32,151 nucleotides of DNA, taken from the NCBI GenBank assembly GCA_030247855.1, contig JAPDRN010000219.1, positions 1 through 32,151 of the forward strand. The letters are read 5' to 3'. This DNA is from Knufia peltigerae. Lineage: Eukaryota > Ascomycota > Eurotiomycetes > Chaetothyriales > Trichomeriaceae. Under the pieces are notes generated by a model. The model did not search any database, was not told where the DNA came from, and saw nothing but the letters and a program-made list of their open reading frames with translations. A program made the translations under genes and the position numbers. Below are positions 19,033 to 30,294 of this stretch, piece after piece; within the stretch, counting starts at the first letter, position 1, and every line of letters begins with the position of its first letter.

Positions 19033-19567
19033 TTACGGTAGGGTACGATAGGTAGCTATGTAGTTTAATACAATGCAGCTCATAGTAAACCAATCATTTA
19101 TCAATTCTGAGTCAGGTCCAAGTGCTTTTCTGGCTTGTAAGTCAAAATGCATCATGACTTCTCCATCTTCGTCCGACAGCTCGACCTGACTAAGCCCAAG
19201 CCGCTTATAGAATTTAAACGGCGATCCGGTTTCACATTAGCTTTCCTTACGGCGGCGTAGACATAACCCCCAATTCTTTTGCCAGCTGATTGTGCTCTCG
19301 AACATGCGCAATGGACCTTACTATTACCGGTCGCCTGTAAGCCATACCCTGAAGACGTTGATCGGTCATAAAGCGCCAGATATGATATGCTTCCTCGGGA
19401 TCCCAAATCGCCATCATGAGGAAGCCATCAATCGTATCGCCGGCGTAAACAGCACGCACCCACGCGTCTTCAAAGTAGTGAGACTTCAGAAGTGACATAG
19501 AGTTACTAGCGAGGTCCCTGTATTGCTTCTCGTGCAGGCTGAGACGCGTAACGGTAAAGCGGAGTCT
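19033..19567 (-). pseudogene. Broken GNAT acetyltransferase
   Basis: The minus strand carries a GNAT order of motifs in more than one frame. Frame 1 gives RFTVTRLSLHEKQYRDLASN, AVYAGDTIDGFLMM and HIWRFMTDQRLQGMAYRR to about 19247, then hits a stop. The C-terminal motif continues in a second frame (ETGSPFKFYKRLGLSQVELS, EDGEVMMHFDL) to 19033. The acetyl-CoA loop, normally QxxGxG with GYGR, reads QGMAYRR, so key glycines are lost. The N-terminal start also lies in a different frame (ATG about 19608). Several frame breaks plus a damaged cofactor loop indicate a decayed gene rather than introns. Confidence 0.65.
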
Positions 19568-19737
19568 CTACTGGGTCGCGCCTCTGTGTGAGGATGATGG
19601 CCAACCATTTTCAAGGGATAGGCTATAAATGGCCTAGCATAATCTTGATAAGTATATATGAGTCATAAACGGAGGCAGTATTCAGTGTTCAAAGACTGCT
19701 TCGTGGTGAATGAGTGATCCATCAAGTCTAGTCAGGC

Positions 19738-20054
19738 TTAATTCATCGTTTGCAGAAGAGGCATGTGTTTGAGGTTTAAGCCCGACGAGCTATTACGGTG
19801 GTCATTAAAGTCATCAGTCATGCATTCCATTGAGTCTGTATGAGTGTCTTTGACACGTAGTCTGAGAAGGCAAATAATCCGCTCCCGGATCTGCCGAATC
19901 GGTGATTCATCCTCCATTGGAGACAGGTCAAGCCACTGATCGTCTGGGTCACCCAAGCCCGCGTCATGAGCACTTTTTACCCATCTTGGCTTCTGCCGAG
20001 AAACCCGCGACCCAAGACAATATTTGGAGCTTTTCAGAAGTCGCTTCGACTGAA
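19738..20054 (-). CDS. Orphan terminal exon, start not found
   Basis: A coherent open frame runs on the minus strand from a possible acceptor (CCCTTACAG, just above 20054) to TAA at 19738. It reads SKRLLKSSKYCLGSRVSRQK, PRWVKSAHDAGLGDPDDQWL and DLSPMEDESPIRQIRERI; the tail is acidic/polar. It looks protein-like (charge pattern, DPDDQWLDL motif) but has no early ATG: the first in-frame Met is in SPMEDE. Any upstream exon would overlap the divergent GNAT gene starting at 20194. It could be the last exon of a small gene or a remnant of a deleted one. Family unknown. Confidence 0.35.
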
Positions 20055-20193
20055 CTGTAAGGGAATTTAACTATTCAACAGTAGGGATATGGTTAAGACT
20101 CCCACGTTGGGAAAATTCGACCCTACCTTCGGCTGTTAAGCGTTATACCGGCCGCTTCAAACGTATCCGTTCTCACCACGTGTTCCGGCAACA

Positions 20194-20967
20194 ATGATCC
20201 AAATTCGACCAGCGACAAAGAGCGAAATCCCAACAGTCTCCAATATTGCCGCCACAGCTTTCTGGAACCATCCTGATGTAGTAAGGTACTATCCCAAGCG
20301 CGGAAAACATCCCCAAGCATTTGTTCATGGTTACGAACGTGTGTTGGAGGAACATCTCTACAGCTCTGGCGCCCGTTTACTGATTGCTATCCATGTTCCT
20401 GATGGTCCCACAAATGAAAACGCCTCCAAATCAATTGTGGGCTTTGCTGCGTGGCAGCGGTATGGCGACAGCGATTGCGCCGAGGAGTGGAAGAAACGCT
20501 CCTGGAGCACACGATTATTCTCGGCTTTGCTGACGGTGCGGAATTTCGCCACAATTGACCGATCATATTTGGGACCCTTGCAAAGGTGGCAGCTACATCG
20601 CAAATCTACGGAGACGGAAGAAGAAATTGGTGATGTGCGAGTCAAGGAAACCGAGGATCACTGGTGTCTTCATGTTCTTGCCGTGCACCCTGAATGGCAA
20701 GATAAGGGAGTCGGAACTGCACTCCTAGATTGGGGCGTGAAGGAAGCCATGCGAGAGGAAGTCCCCCTCCTGCTCTGGGCATCAGTGGTTGTAGAAGGGT
20801 TCTATCGCGCCCATGGATTCACCCATATTAAAAAAGTATCAAGGAATGGAGAAGATGTTGATTACCTGATGGCTAAACTAGCGACTAGAGTGGGTGATGC
20901 AGGTGTTGAGGGCTACAATGCTGTTGCTAAAGTTGAAATCACAGAAGATGATATATCAACGAGGTGA
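20194..20967 (+). CDS. GNAT-family N-acetyltransferase
   Basis: An intronless ORF of 257 aa, a usual size for fungal GNATs of this kind. It opens MIQIRPATKSEIPTVSNIAA, a standard beta1/alpha1. Motif A, LHVLAVHPEWQDKGVGTALL, carries the acetyl-CoA-binding Q169-DKGVG174. Motif B follows (LLLWASVVVEGFYRAHGF), with the G-F/Y turn of the GNAT C-terminus. The N-terminal half has WNHPDVVRYYP and a long insertion typical of fungal GNATs of unknown substrate. It transfers an acetyl group from acetyl-CoA to an amine; the substrate is unknown. The broken GNAT relic upstream belongs to a different subfamily. Confidence 0.88.
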   Translation: MIQIRPATKSEIPTVSNIAATAFWNHPDVVRYYPKRGKHPQAFVHGYERVLEEHLYSSGARLLIAIHVPDGPTNENASKSIVGFAAWQRYGDSDCAEEWKKRSWSTRLFSALLTVRNFATIDRSYLGPLQRWQLHRKSTETEEEIGDVRVKETEDHWCLHVLAVHPEWQDKGVGTALLDWGVKEAMREEVPLLLWASVVVEGFYRAHGFTHIKKVSRNGEDVDYLMAKLATRVGDAGVEGYNAVAKVEITEDDISTR

Positions 20968-21212
20968 GAGTATTAGAAGGGCGTCTTCCATGGATCCTGT
21001 ATCTGACAACATGTCACGGCAATTGTGACATGCCCAAGAGCTGATATTTGTGGTACTCTAGCACATGGTCCTACGGTAGCTAATGCTCTTGGTGCTGGCA
21101 ATGATTTCGAAAGATGTTGGCAGCACGAGAAACGTTGAGACACTGGAGAACTTAGGGGGTCCAGAGTACAGTTAGGGAGAAAGTATAAGAACAAACCGTC
21201 ATCCGAACTAGA

Positions 21213-21272
21213 CTCTATGGAAGGTTGTCCAAGTTGCGTGGTATCCAAGATTCGCGGAGTGGGGTCTTCAAG
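21213..21272 (+). repeat. Dispersed repeat A, copy 1
   Basis: This 60-bp segment aligns without gaps to 30111-30170 in the same orientation. The 28-bp core after GAA is identical (it starts GGTTGTCCAAGTTGCGTGG). There are six mismatches, all transitions. The stop codon of the minus-strand orphan TM gene (21268-21270) lies inside it. Confidence 0.85.
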
Positions 21273-22234
21273 GTAGGGTGTGCGTCGGGCAGCCATTGTT
21301 TTCTACATCAGGCTTTTCTAGCGATGTCCTGAAGCTTGCGAAACCGCCCGAGTTAAATGACGCCGCTGAAAATGTGTGCCGATGCGGTGTTTCACCAGAA
21401 AGTCCTCGCGGCGCGGGCGTGTACCAAGGAGGCTCTCTTCTTCGTTTTCTGCGTACCCTGGCGATCAAGAGAACGATCCTGGTGGCAATTAAGAGAATCC
21501 AAGAGGTTATGAGAACCGCGCCCACTCCAATGGCCATAATTTTCATAGCTCCCAGGACGATTTCAAGTAGATACGCCGCACCAGATGCCTGCCAAAGCCA
21601 GTAGGACAGTTCGCTGGCCCCCTTAGCCAACCACGACGGTGCTTTTGCCAGCAGTCTCCTGAGAGTACATCCGGCTTGCTCGCATGCCGAGCCCTGCTTC
21701 CACGCAGTAAGGGACTCTTTCCCGACAGAGAACACATGCGAGAGAGGCATCAACGCAGCGGGAGGCATTCTTTGGCAGAATCCGCATGTCCGTGAGTTTG
21801 AAATGCGGGAAACGGTGTTCAACGGGCGCAGATCGAGATCTCGTCTAACCTTCCCTATTGACCTTCTCACAGCCGGCCTTCACACTGCCAACTTCTCTGG
21901 CCACTGGTGTCGTCTTAAACGAGGAAGCGTAATCCCTAAGCAGCTTCTTCGTATCTGATCTTGCTGCAGTTTCGTCGTCACTGATTTCACCGGCGAAATT
22001 CTGAAGATCGCTTGACTGGGATGTGATGCGCTTGGCAGACAGCCCTGGTGAACTTGATTTTTGCAACGAAGTTCGTTCTTCTTTGGAAGCTTTATACGAA
22101 CTAAAGTCAACCTTGGGAGGCAGATCCCTGCCGATAGCCTTTTCGAGATCAGCCTTCGCCCTTTCACTGGTATAATCCTCGACAACTGACGATTTCACTG
22201 GAGCTGACGAAGAGTATGCAGGTTTTTGTTCCAT
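21268..22234 (-). CDS. Orphan single-pass membrane protein, probably two exons
   Basis: First exon 21886-22234 (ATG at 22234, MEQKPAYSSSAPVKSSVVED), then 21268-21839. The two frames overlap; a 46-bp intron at 21840-21885 (donor GTGTGA, acceptor CGAG) joins them in phase and gives 306 aa. The acceptor is weak, so a one-base frameshift or two separate genes (second ATG at 21768) are alternatives. The N-terminal half is hydrophilic, Ser/Lys/Asp-rich (ERAKADLEKAIGRDLPPKVD). The C-terminal half has Cys pairs (TCGFC, ACEQAGC), a strong membrane helix (MAIGVGAVLITSWILLIATR) followed by a basic stop-transfer (RVRRKRRREPP). No family is recognised. Confidence 0.45.
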
Positions 22235-24751
22235 GATTTTGCACTGATCGGATACAGAAAATGGTCCCAACTTTTTGATCGGAGACGATTTAGGTCGTAG
22301 ATGTCTAGTTCAGAAGAGGTCAAACAGGGTTGTTGTTGTGACACAAGCCTCCATTTTGAGCGCAGTCGAAATAATGCGTAGGCAAAAGAGAGAGAACTTT
22401 CTAGCATGGAAGTGTGGGGTGAATTGCCGGTTTTCACCACACAACTTGACTTCCGTTAAAGACGGGTTGCTCTGCCTGTGGGTGATATCCCTTTTACGCC
22501 TCCCATTGATCGGCACTCGGGGAAAGCCTCTCCATGTTACAGCTGTTCAATCTTTTAGGAAGTAGATAAGCTCTCGGCATCAGTTTCGACCCCGATTAGA
22601 CGAATAGGAAGGCATTCCGTCCTATATGCCCGTTTAGATCCACCAAGCCCGCGGATATCCTTGAATCATACTTGAAGGCGATTCTGCTGCGGATTTCTGT
22701 TGTATCAACTACAATGCAGTTCGTGATATGTCTGACTAGCTACCTTAGAGTAATTCGACGATTTAATCTTCCCTCTAACACCGCTAAACGATTGAGGCAC
22801 AGTGATGAGGAATACCAGGGTGTTCTTGCTCGGCATAACGACGACTGCTCTCGCTCTCAATTGGCTTCGTCTCATCTTCATAACTGGAAGAGAGATGTGG
22901 AATCTCCTGACCTCTCATGACGAAATGCACAGTGGACCTGAAAGCGAAACGATCGATCTCGTGTTCTCGCAGGCTCCATCGCACGGTATGTAATACATCG
23001 AACTCTTTCGAGCCAGCCCATTTAGAATGACCGTATCATCAGGGGAGCTGAGTGTACCTTGAATGTCTGCTAACTTGATGTTGAAATTCTCGTCAGGTAA
23101 TGTATCCGGGCCAGAGATCCCCCTGATAGACACTTTGAACATGGATATGCACTAGGCCTACTGCAATTCGAATACGATGCGTCATGGTGAGAGAACTTTG
23201 ATAGGAAAGGGTATTAGTCCATCCTTGTCAAGTCTTCTTGACTCGATAATTCGTGGGTGTTGACCAAAATGTTCCAGCAACTTCTGCCTCTGAAAAAGCC
23301 CGCGTCCCCTTGGGGAACATATGCTAGACGCCGAAAACTCGTGCATACCATTTCTCTGCTTGTACAGAACGGTTGTCATCCGTTGCCAAGCTCTTCAAAA
23401 GTTTGGTCAACGGAATCATCCCCTTCGCTAACTGTGTCCTCAATGAATTCGCCTGTTTGAACTGCTGCCCGAGTAACTTGTGTAAATCTACCCAGAGACT
23501 GAAGGTGATAGCGTATTTGAGACAAAGAAACTCCACTTCGGATACAATCCAGTAATCCACCTGTTTCTTCCTTGCTCCCGTAGCGAATTACCGTTAAAAT
23601 GGAATTCAAGAGTGATTGGATTTCAAGAAGTTCATCCAGGTACCTTCGACTCTGTGTACCGTCGGGCGGGTCCTTTGAGCGTCCTTGTTGGCTGAGCTGG
23701 CAGGGAATAGGATTCCCACTAGAGATGCCCTTGTCATGCTTAGGGGGTATCTTGCTCTTTGTAGAAGTTACTTACCAGGCCGGACGCTTTCGGGTCGATG
23801 TTATCATTCTGTCCGGATGCCATTTCTCGAAGGTAGCGTGGCAGTAGAATGTGCGTCAGGAAAAGTCTAGTAGACTGCCGATTATGCTCAGCTTTCGATA
23901 GCTTCGTAGTAAATTTATACCCAAAGTGGCGTCCAACTGTACATTGACAGTATTATAAGCTCTAAAAGTACGAGTCTACATCCACTGTCGTGTTAGATCT
24001 TGCTACTTCAAGTACGTAGACCAGGGGAATGCCGTCACACTTACTCGCGCTATGACGTCACTCGAGGAGATCTTGGAAATTCCAACCCTCATTAGCATAC
24101 GGTATGTCCCAGGGACGCTTCTGACCAGTCCAATGTCCTTATAATGAGGTTAGTAAATAGCTTTCTTCAGCGTCGAAAAAAAACATCTTAAATAGCCTCA
24201 CAATTTGACGCTCTTATAATCGCGGAGTGCTTCGGGCGTCCACCAAGAATCTAGGAACTACGCCTACCCTACCTCGACCACTACCCTCCAAAATGGCTAG
24301 ATTGGTCGGCATGTAGCATAATCCCAGAAGAGAGGCAGGGAAAAGGGATTGATGCCTTGGTGGGACATTACATTTTAAGAATGACCTGGCTGGGTCTGAA
24401 TGCCTGGGTTTCACATCCCGCTGTCGGGGACATTGTCCTTTGACTTGTGCCCTCGATGTGACAGACGTGGAATTCTCCCCAGGCGCATTGGCCGGGACAC
24501 CTTCCCGTCCGTTAATCGGAGTCGAAAATGATGGCCAACGTGTCGGTGAAGACTTCCACAGAAGCGACATATGAATCCAATTGAGGATTAGCAAGCCCCA
24601 CGCATCCCTATGATATCAGACCTTCACGGACCAAACTGGGCTGATCATATTACGTCACATCTAGTGTGCAACTCTTATCTCATCAGACTTCCCTGTTGCA
24701 TAGATAGAACATCGTTGTAATTGCCTCAACGACTAACCGCCCATATATACC
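22235..24751. other. 2.5-kb gene-poor stretch
   Basis: Many short overlapping ORFs on both strands. The longest (24214-24594 minus, starting at TTG) has no recognisable domain. A minus-strand frame around 23376-23609 reads GRFTQVTRAAVQTGEFIEDT and continues past one TGA, possibly another decayed gene, but I cannot name it. No RNA gene or tandem repeat is seen. It includes the promoter of the Zn2Cys6 gene at 24752. Confidence 0.5.
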
Positions 24752-25750
24752 ATGCCAATGTCAAGATTAAAGGCGCGCACCCGTGGAGGAGATGGCGGTG
24801 GACGGAATAGTCGGACCCGTCGTGCGTGCGACAGATGCAGACTCAAGAAGGCCAAGGTAGTCCTGTTCTCGCTTTCTTTGGTAAGATTCTAATTCGAACA
24901 GTGCGACGGCAATCCGAAGTGTGAAACTTGTCACACAAGTGACAGTGCCTGTACTTACTCCATCAGAAGGAAAATAGAAGCCAGAACCTAGTAAGTCAGC
25001 CAGAAACTACCAAACTATTGAATGCCAACGGTCGCTAGTTATTCTCGAATGCAAGGAGTGACGGATATAGCACTTCAACAGCTATACTGGGCATGCCGGC
25101 AGAAATCCGGGTTTCCAGGAAAGCTTCCAGATGAATCGACTGGCGCCGTTACCACGGACGCAATTCTTGAAGGACTTGGTCTCCTTAGACCGTTACTTGG
25201 AGGTCGTCAATCCCTATTTACAACTGAGGGACAACCGTATGATAAAGATATTCCGGATTCAGACAAATCGTGCGACCATTTGCGAATATCATTTGCTGAA
25301 GGCGACTCCGCTCAAAGCAGTCCAATCACAGTCTCATCCTCCTCCTTTGACGCTCCCCCGTCCACATATAGAGGAACGCCCGCCTGTGGCTCTTCTGGTC
25401 AGTCAGTGTTTGCTTGCAAAGAGAACTTCAATATGGAGACAAACACTTCCCTGCCAAGCGTGGTCACAGCGGCTCAGGCCCCGATCCACGACCCTGTTAC
25501 TCAGCATGATGCGGCGCAAATTGTGGACAGGAATGATTCACAGGATACTGACTCATATACCGTTGCCCCCGGGTTTAAGCCAGCCGACCTTGCCCCAGAG
25601 ATGAAGGGCAGGGACTCATGTCAAGTCAAGCAACTGGAGAGACGTGCTTTTGACAACTGTGTGGCTCTAGAAGGGATCATGTTTGATAGCTATTTAGCCC
25701 CGTGGCCTGGATCCTTAGCTGCGGCTTTCCAGTCAGTTCACTCTGCCTAA
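24752..25750 (+). CDS. Short Zn2Cys6 transcription factor
   Basis: Three exons: 24752-24856, intron 24857-24901 (45 bp), 24902-24990, intron 24991-25038 (donor GTAAGT, 48 bp), 25039-25750. The product is 301 aa. Cluster C26-x2-C29-x6-C36-x5-C42-x2-C45-x6-C52 (RRACDRCRLKKAKCDGNPKC) is canonical; the first intron lies exactly before C36. After the cluster come RRKIEART and a segment (LQQLYWACRQKSGFPGKLPD, DAILEGLGLL) that matches the linker region of a common C6 group with a PKGYVEMLEQQQ motif, though that motif itself is missing (YYSRMQGVTDIAL). The C-terminus is Ser/Pro/Thr-rich. No large fungal-specific regulatory domain is present, so the protein is short, as seen in several members of this group. 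Targets unknown. Confidence 0.85.
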
Positions 25751-27752
25751 GCAGCGAATTAAAAAGGAGTAGGGTAGAAGGCGGAGTGCAAATACATGAA
25801 ATTTTGCTTGCTTTAAATTTCTGTCAACATTAAAACTGCCGATCCTCAGGTATCAGGATCCAACCAGCAGGCCCTTCTAGATCACACATGTTCTCGAGCC
25901 GTATAGATCATCTTTTCGACACGAGCTTCTCAGTGGAAAATCCCATGGATGGTGAATTGGATGGCCGAACTCAAACAGACAATCCACTCGTGACCATATT
26001 CTGCGAGTTACCTTTGTTAAAAACCAAATGTCTCCAAGCAGCCTCCAATGAAACTTTCCGAGTGCTTGTGCGTCCTGACGTGGGCATTAGTCTAGCCGCA
26101 CTTCCGTGCCGATGATCGCATGATCCGACATGTGTATTCGGCCAACAGCGCGTCCTCACTTAAGTAAGACTGCGTGGCACAGTCTAGGGCTTTGATAACG
26201 GAAAGCAGATGGAAGACCAATACTCTTCGTTTACAAGCCCAACTCCAGTAACATATATACTGCATCGATAAACTTGCCATCCACTCCTGTGCTGTTGAAT
26301 CGGTAAAGGTTTCAGCCACGTTAGATGTCCGACCAGCTTTTTCCCTTTCAGCCAGTACCGTTCCACTGCCAGCGTAGTCCGTCTGTATCGGTCACCCCTC
26401 CCAGCAACCCATACTGATACCTCTTGAGGAGCCGAGGGCCATAACAACACTAGAATGTCCAGATGATATCGCTTTGCTCACACCAAGTAATGGTGTCAAT
26501 ATCAAAGTCTCGGTCTCCGACCCGCCATGCTCTATGTTTTTGTTGATAAGGCCGTGCCTGTCACCTGGCAGAGTGATGTCTTCGGTTGAAAATAGGCGTA
26601 TAACAGAGCCGTATTTTGCGTTGTTAGCAAAGGGCTTCGCGCGAGAACGCTGCAGATATCGCTTCACGGACAGATACTGTTAGACAGGTCCTGGAAGTTG
26701 GCTGCCTCGTCAAATCAGTGTACATAACCCATGTTTGTATCAAATCATTGTCTTTCGGCGCTTGATACTAGGTGTATCGGCCGTGGTCTCTGCTTGCAAG
26801 TTGTAATTTCGCGTCAGGAGGGAAGGAGATTGCCTCGTGGAATGCTCCAGTGCTCGGAGAAAGTGGTGAGTACATAGTACAAGCTATTTCACTTAGCTCC
26901 AGACAAGCTACTGAGCAGGGTATATTCACCGCGCTGAGGCTGCGACGTCGAAAAATAAGGCATCGTTGCTCTAGAAATCTGTAGCGTTTCAGGTATGGGC
27001 ATTAATCATGCTTGTCCGAGATGAGAGGACGTCTTCCATTTATTGCCATTAACAACAGCGCCGGCAGTGCGCAACTGTTTGGTCAGGGTTACGGCGGGCA
27101 TCGGAGGCGGGAGAGGGGAGGAGTGGTGTCGCTGCCACGGGGTCTGATGTAGATGTTTTCAGAGATGCGGCGGTCTATTGATTTCCAGTCATCCGAGGGG
27201 TGGCGCATTGGGAAGAGTGTACAATGCAATTCCCTTTTTGCTGGTTGCTCGCCATCAAGTGTTGAGCTAGGGGCATGGAATAAAAAACAACGTGGTATGT
27301 GCAACATAATAATTGGTAAAGCAGCATAAGACTGCCGAGGTAGCGCTTCACAACTTTAGCAGCGCCGCTTTACGAGGTACAAACGGATCAACGACAACGG
27401 CGTTTGCCCTTACGAATGCCCTCTTCTCTTGGGTGACTATGAATACTCCTATCCGTTTGTAATCAGCTCGCCATGGCAGCAAAAGACACTATACAGTACA
27501 TGCGCTATGACCTGTCCCCGGAGTCGCCCAATTGATCGATTTTTCTACCAGCCACATCGAGACCAGAAGAAGTCGTCACTGAACAATCATTCGTCACGTG
27601 GAGTCCATTTTCGATTTAGTTCGTTGGTGTACTGTAAGTTCTTCAGCTTGGCCCTCGAAGTCCGAATAGCCGTCCATGGCACCTACCCCTACGGAGCAGT
27701 TTCGCGACTGACCGCATAGACGATCAAGAAGAACTCCAGGTCGCCTGCAAAC
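25751..27752. other. 2-kb gene-poor stretch
   Basis: No ORF with recognisable content. Minus-strand frames between 26092 and 26667 look partly protein-like (ITLPGDRHGLINKNIEHGG, GHSSVVMALGSSRG) but end at a stop at 26392, and their neighbours are in other frames without clear splice sites; they could be a decayed gene. The right end should contain the promoter of the Zn2Cys6 gene at 27753. Confidence 0.5.
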
Positions 27753-30070
27753 ATGTCGCAAAACCGTCTGAGGCCTCTGGCCCCTGCGCCACCGATTTGC
27801 CCCGCTCAGATTTCCGACCCGAACAACTTTCGATTACCGACCAAACAGCGACGGAATACCACAACAGCATGCACCGCTTGTCAAAAACGTCGTACCAAGG
27901 TGCGTCTATCTCAAGTACCGTTCTCCGTGGTTTTCTCTGCAAATGGTACCCTCAACTCGGACAGGAGAGCCTCGGATATGCACCTACCACCGCTCGCTCG
28001 ACTTCTCGGTGTCTGCGTTCCTGCCAGGCTGTGTAACTATTCCTGAATAAGTTCTCTCATTCGGCAGACTGAATCCCAACCAACATCAAGTTACGAGATC
28101 CCAGCTCATAAATGGCTGCAAATAGTGTGATGATTATACCCCTTGTGCAGCCTGTTTGGCGAGACAAACAGATTGTATCCGCGAAACGGAAAAGGATGGC
28201 CGCAGGAGGATGGTATGGAAGGAAAAGGTCGAAGAGTTGGAATTGGATCGAAAAATGCTCTCCGATTTGATGGAGGCGATCCGAAATGGTGAAAAAGATC
28301 AGGTGGAAAACCTTGTTGGTATAATCCGAACGACTACGTCGAATGAGCAAGTCTCCAGCTATATTTCCACGAACTTTTCTCGCGCAGCAGAGGAAGGACC
28401 GCCCTACAAGGCTTCAACATGCCAGCAACCGCTACAGTCACCTGCAAGTCGTTTGTTCAGAGCCACATTGGGAACCGCTATGCCCTTGTTCAAGGTGCCA
28501 GCCAAACCTTGGACGACCGTCACAGATGATGACGGGCTCGTGTCGCATCTCCTATCACTATGGTTTACATGGCGCCATTGGTGCTATCCGTTTATTGATC
28601 GCGATACTATAGTCTCGGCCATGCAATCTGGACGCGAGAATGATGGAATATGTACGGCAGCTTTGGTGAATATGATCCTGGCAGATTCTTGCGTGAGTCG
28701 CAACACCAGATGACGGTGTAATTACTGACCGCGAGTATCATAGTTTGATTATGACATTCTGGACAACGGTCATGTACCTCCGTCGAACGAGAAACCCCTA
28801 CAAGATCTCTTTTACGAGGAAGCCAAGAGATATGCAGAGACAACAACGCAGAAGAGACTCATACCGTCGATACAGTTCATGGCGATCCAATGGATGTTGT
28901 AAGCCGAGGTATCCTTCTCTATATTGAGGTCCTCACTTATCAAGGTAAAGTTTAGAAAACCGCGGTATTAATAAGCTCGCCAATGTTATCATGCGAGATA
29001 TGATCGACCATCTAAAGCAGTTCAAAAAGCCTAGTCAATATCGAGAGGCCATGACACAACCTGGAAAAGAGCCAGTCTCTAGTGCGCAGCAACTTGCAGC
29101 ATACACTGGCTGGGCTGTGTTCGCCTCTACCACTGCTGCAACTTTTGCGGTCCGAAACCGACCTGTGATGGAACCTCCTACCAACTGGAAGGCTCCTCTC
29201 CATCGAGGGAACTTGACTGACGTGTGGTCACCCTACCCCCGTGATAACCTTCCTGCAGTTCCCCATCCCATTTGTTACCTTCAACACCTGAGCGGTTTGT
29301 ACGATATCTGCTACCACATCAGTCAGCGTGTTTTCATCGACGACAATGTGAATATCAAAACCGTCACGTGTGACAATCTGGAAGAGCTTCATCGTGACTT
29401 AACAGTTTGGTACGACAATATCTCGGATTGTGTCCAAGTTACGGGATTCAAAACACCCCATACTTTGAGTTTATATGCCCAGTATCACTGGGCTGTGTTG
29501 GTATTATCAGAAATGACATTGACACTACTAGCTGAGGATGAAGACGATTCCACTCTCGGTCTTCTCGTTCCTGTTGTACGAGCGCAAAACATGACCTCAG
29601 CCCTGGCCATAGCCGACCTTGTCCACCTTCAGTCCGTGAACTGGGGCGTCGACCATATCCCTATTAGCTTTCTTCAGCCAGTCAACGCGGCCTTGTCTGT
29701 CGTCGTCAACGACGTCAATGGCGATCAGTGCAAATCGTCCTTTGTGAAACTGGCTGTAGCTTTGCACGGTCTGTCTCGCCGTTCGGTTTCCGCAGAGAGT
29801 ATGTTGCGTGATTTACATCTCAGAATACGTCAACTGCAGCTTATGTCGTCGAACCATGTGGAAAACATGTTCAAAGACGCCGATGTCCACTTTGAAGGCA
29901 GTGTTGTTTCACCTGCTGTTGGTATGGCGGCTACAGGTGAAGCTGCGAGAGCATTTGGTGACGGCCTGATGGCGGAATCTTATGAGGCATTGGTGGAAAA
30001 ATGGAGCCGATTTCTTACTAGAGCTTCATCTTCTTCAGATTCATCATCCAGCTGGCAGAACGACAAATGA
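27753..30070 (+). CDS. Zn2Cys6 transcription factor with fungal-specific domain; one junction unresolved
   Basis: Exon 1 27753-27899, intron 27900-28125 (226 bp), exon 2 28126-28692, intron 28693-28743 (GTGAGT...CATAG), exon 3 28744 to about 28898, then a long exon to 30070. Cluster C40-x2-C43-x6-C50-x5-C56-x2-C59-x6-C66 (TACTACQKRRTK joined to CDDYTPCAACLARQTDC) is reconstituted only by splicing. A coiled linker (MVWKEKVEELELDRKMLSDL) follows, then the fungal-specific region (HLLSLWFTWRHWCYPFIDRD, GWAVFASTTAATFAVRNRPV, WSPYPRDNLPA). The donor GTAAGC at 28899 and acceptor TTTAG at 28955 are good but out of phase by one base, so there may be a small extra exon, another acceptor, or an inactivating indel. 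It is upstream of dispersed repeat A copy 2. Targets unknown. Confidence 0.8.
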
Positions 30071-30110
30071 TTTTTCGACGTACAGCGTTCAGTACCATAG
30101 ACGAGCTCGG

Positions 30111-30170
30111 CTCTATAGAAGGTTGTCCAAGTTGCGTGGTATCCAAGATCTGCGGAGCAAGGTCTTCAAG
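30111..30170 (+). repeat. Dispersed repeat A, copy 2
   Basis: An ungapped 60-bp match to 21213-21272 with six differences, all C/T or G/A. It begins 41 bp after the stop of the Zn2Cys6 gene at 30070. Confidence 0.85.
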
Positions 30171-30294
30171 TGCCTGAGAGTTGGCTAGCCGACGAACCTG
30201 AGCGGCCAAAGCTCTGGCATCTCATCATCGTGGATGCCAGTATGTTGATCAATAATAAGTCGCCTTGAGTCTTTGGGCGGTTGAGTTCTTTGAG

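Noticed and set aside
24214..24594. 126-aa minus-strand ORF
   Set aside because: Begins at TTG, low-complexity Pro/Ser/Arg content, no splice context or family.
26092..26667. Three minus-strand frames that could form one gene
   Set aside because: No clear donors or acceptors join them, a stop separates the best frame, and I recognise no domain; left as a gene-poor stretch.
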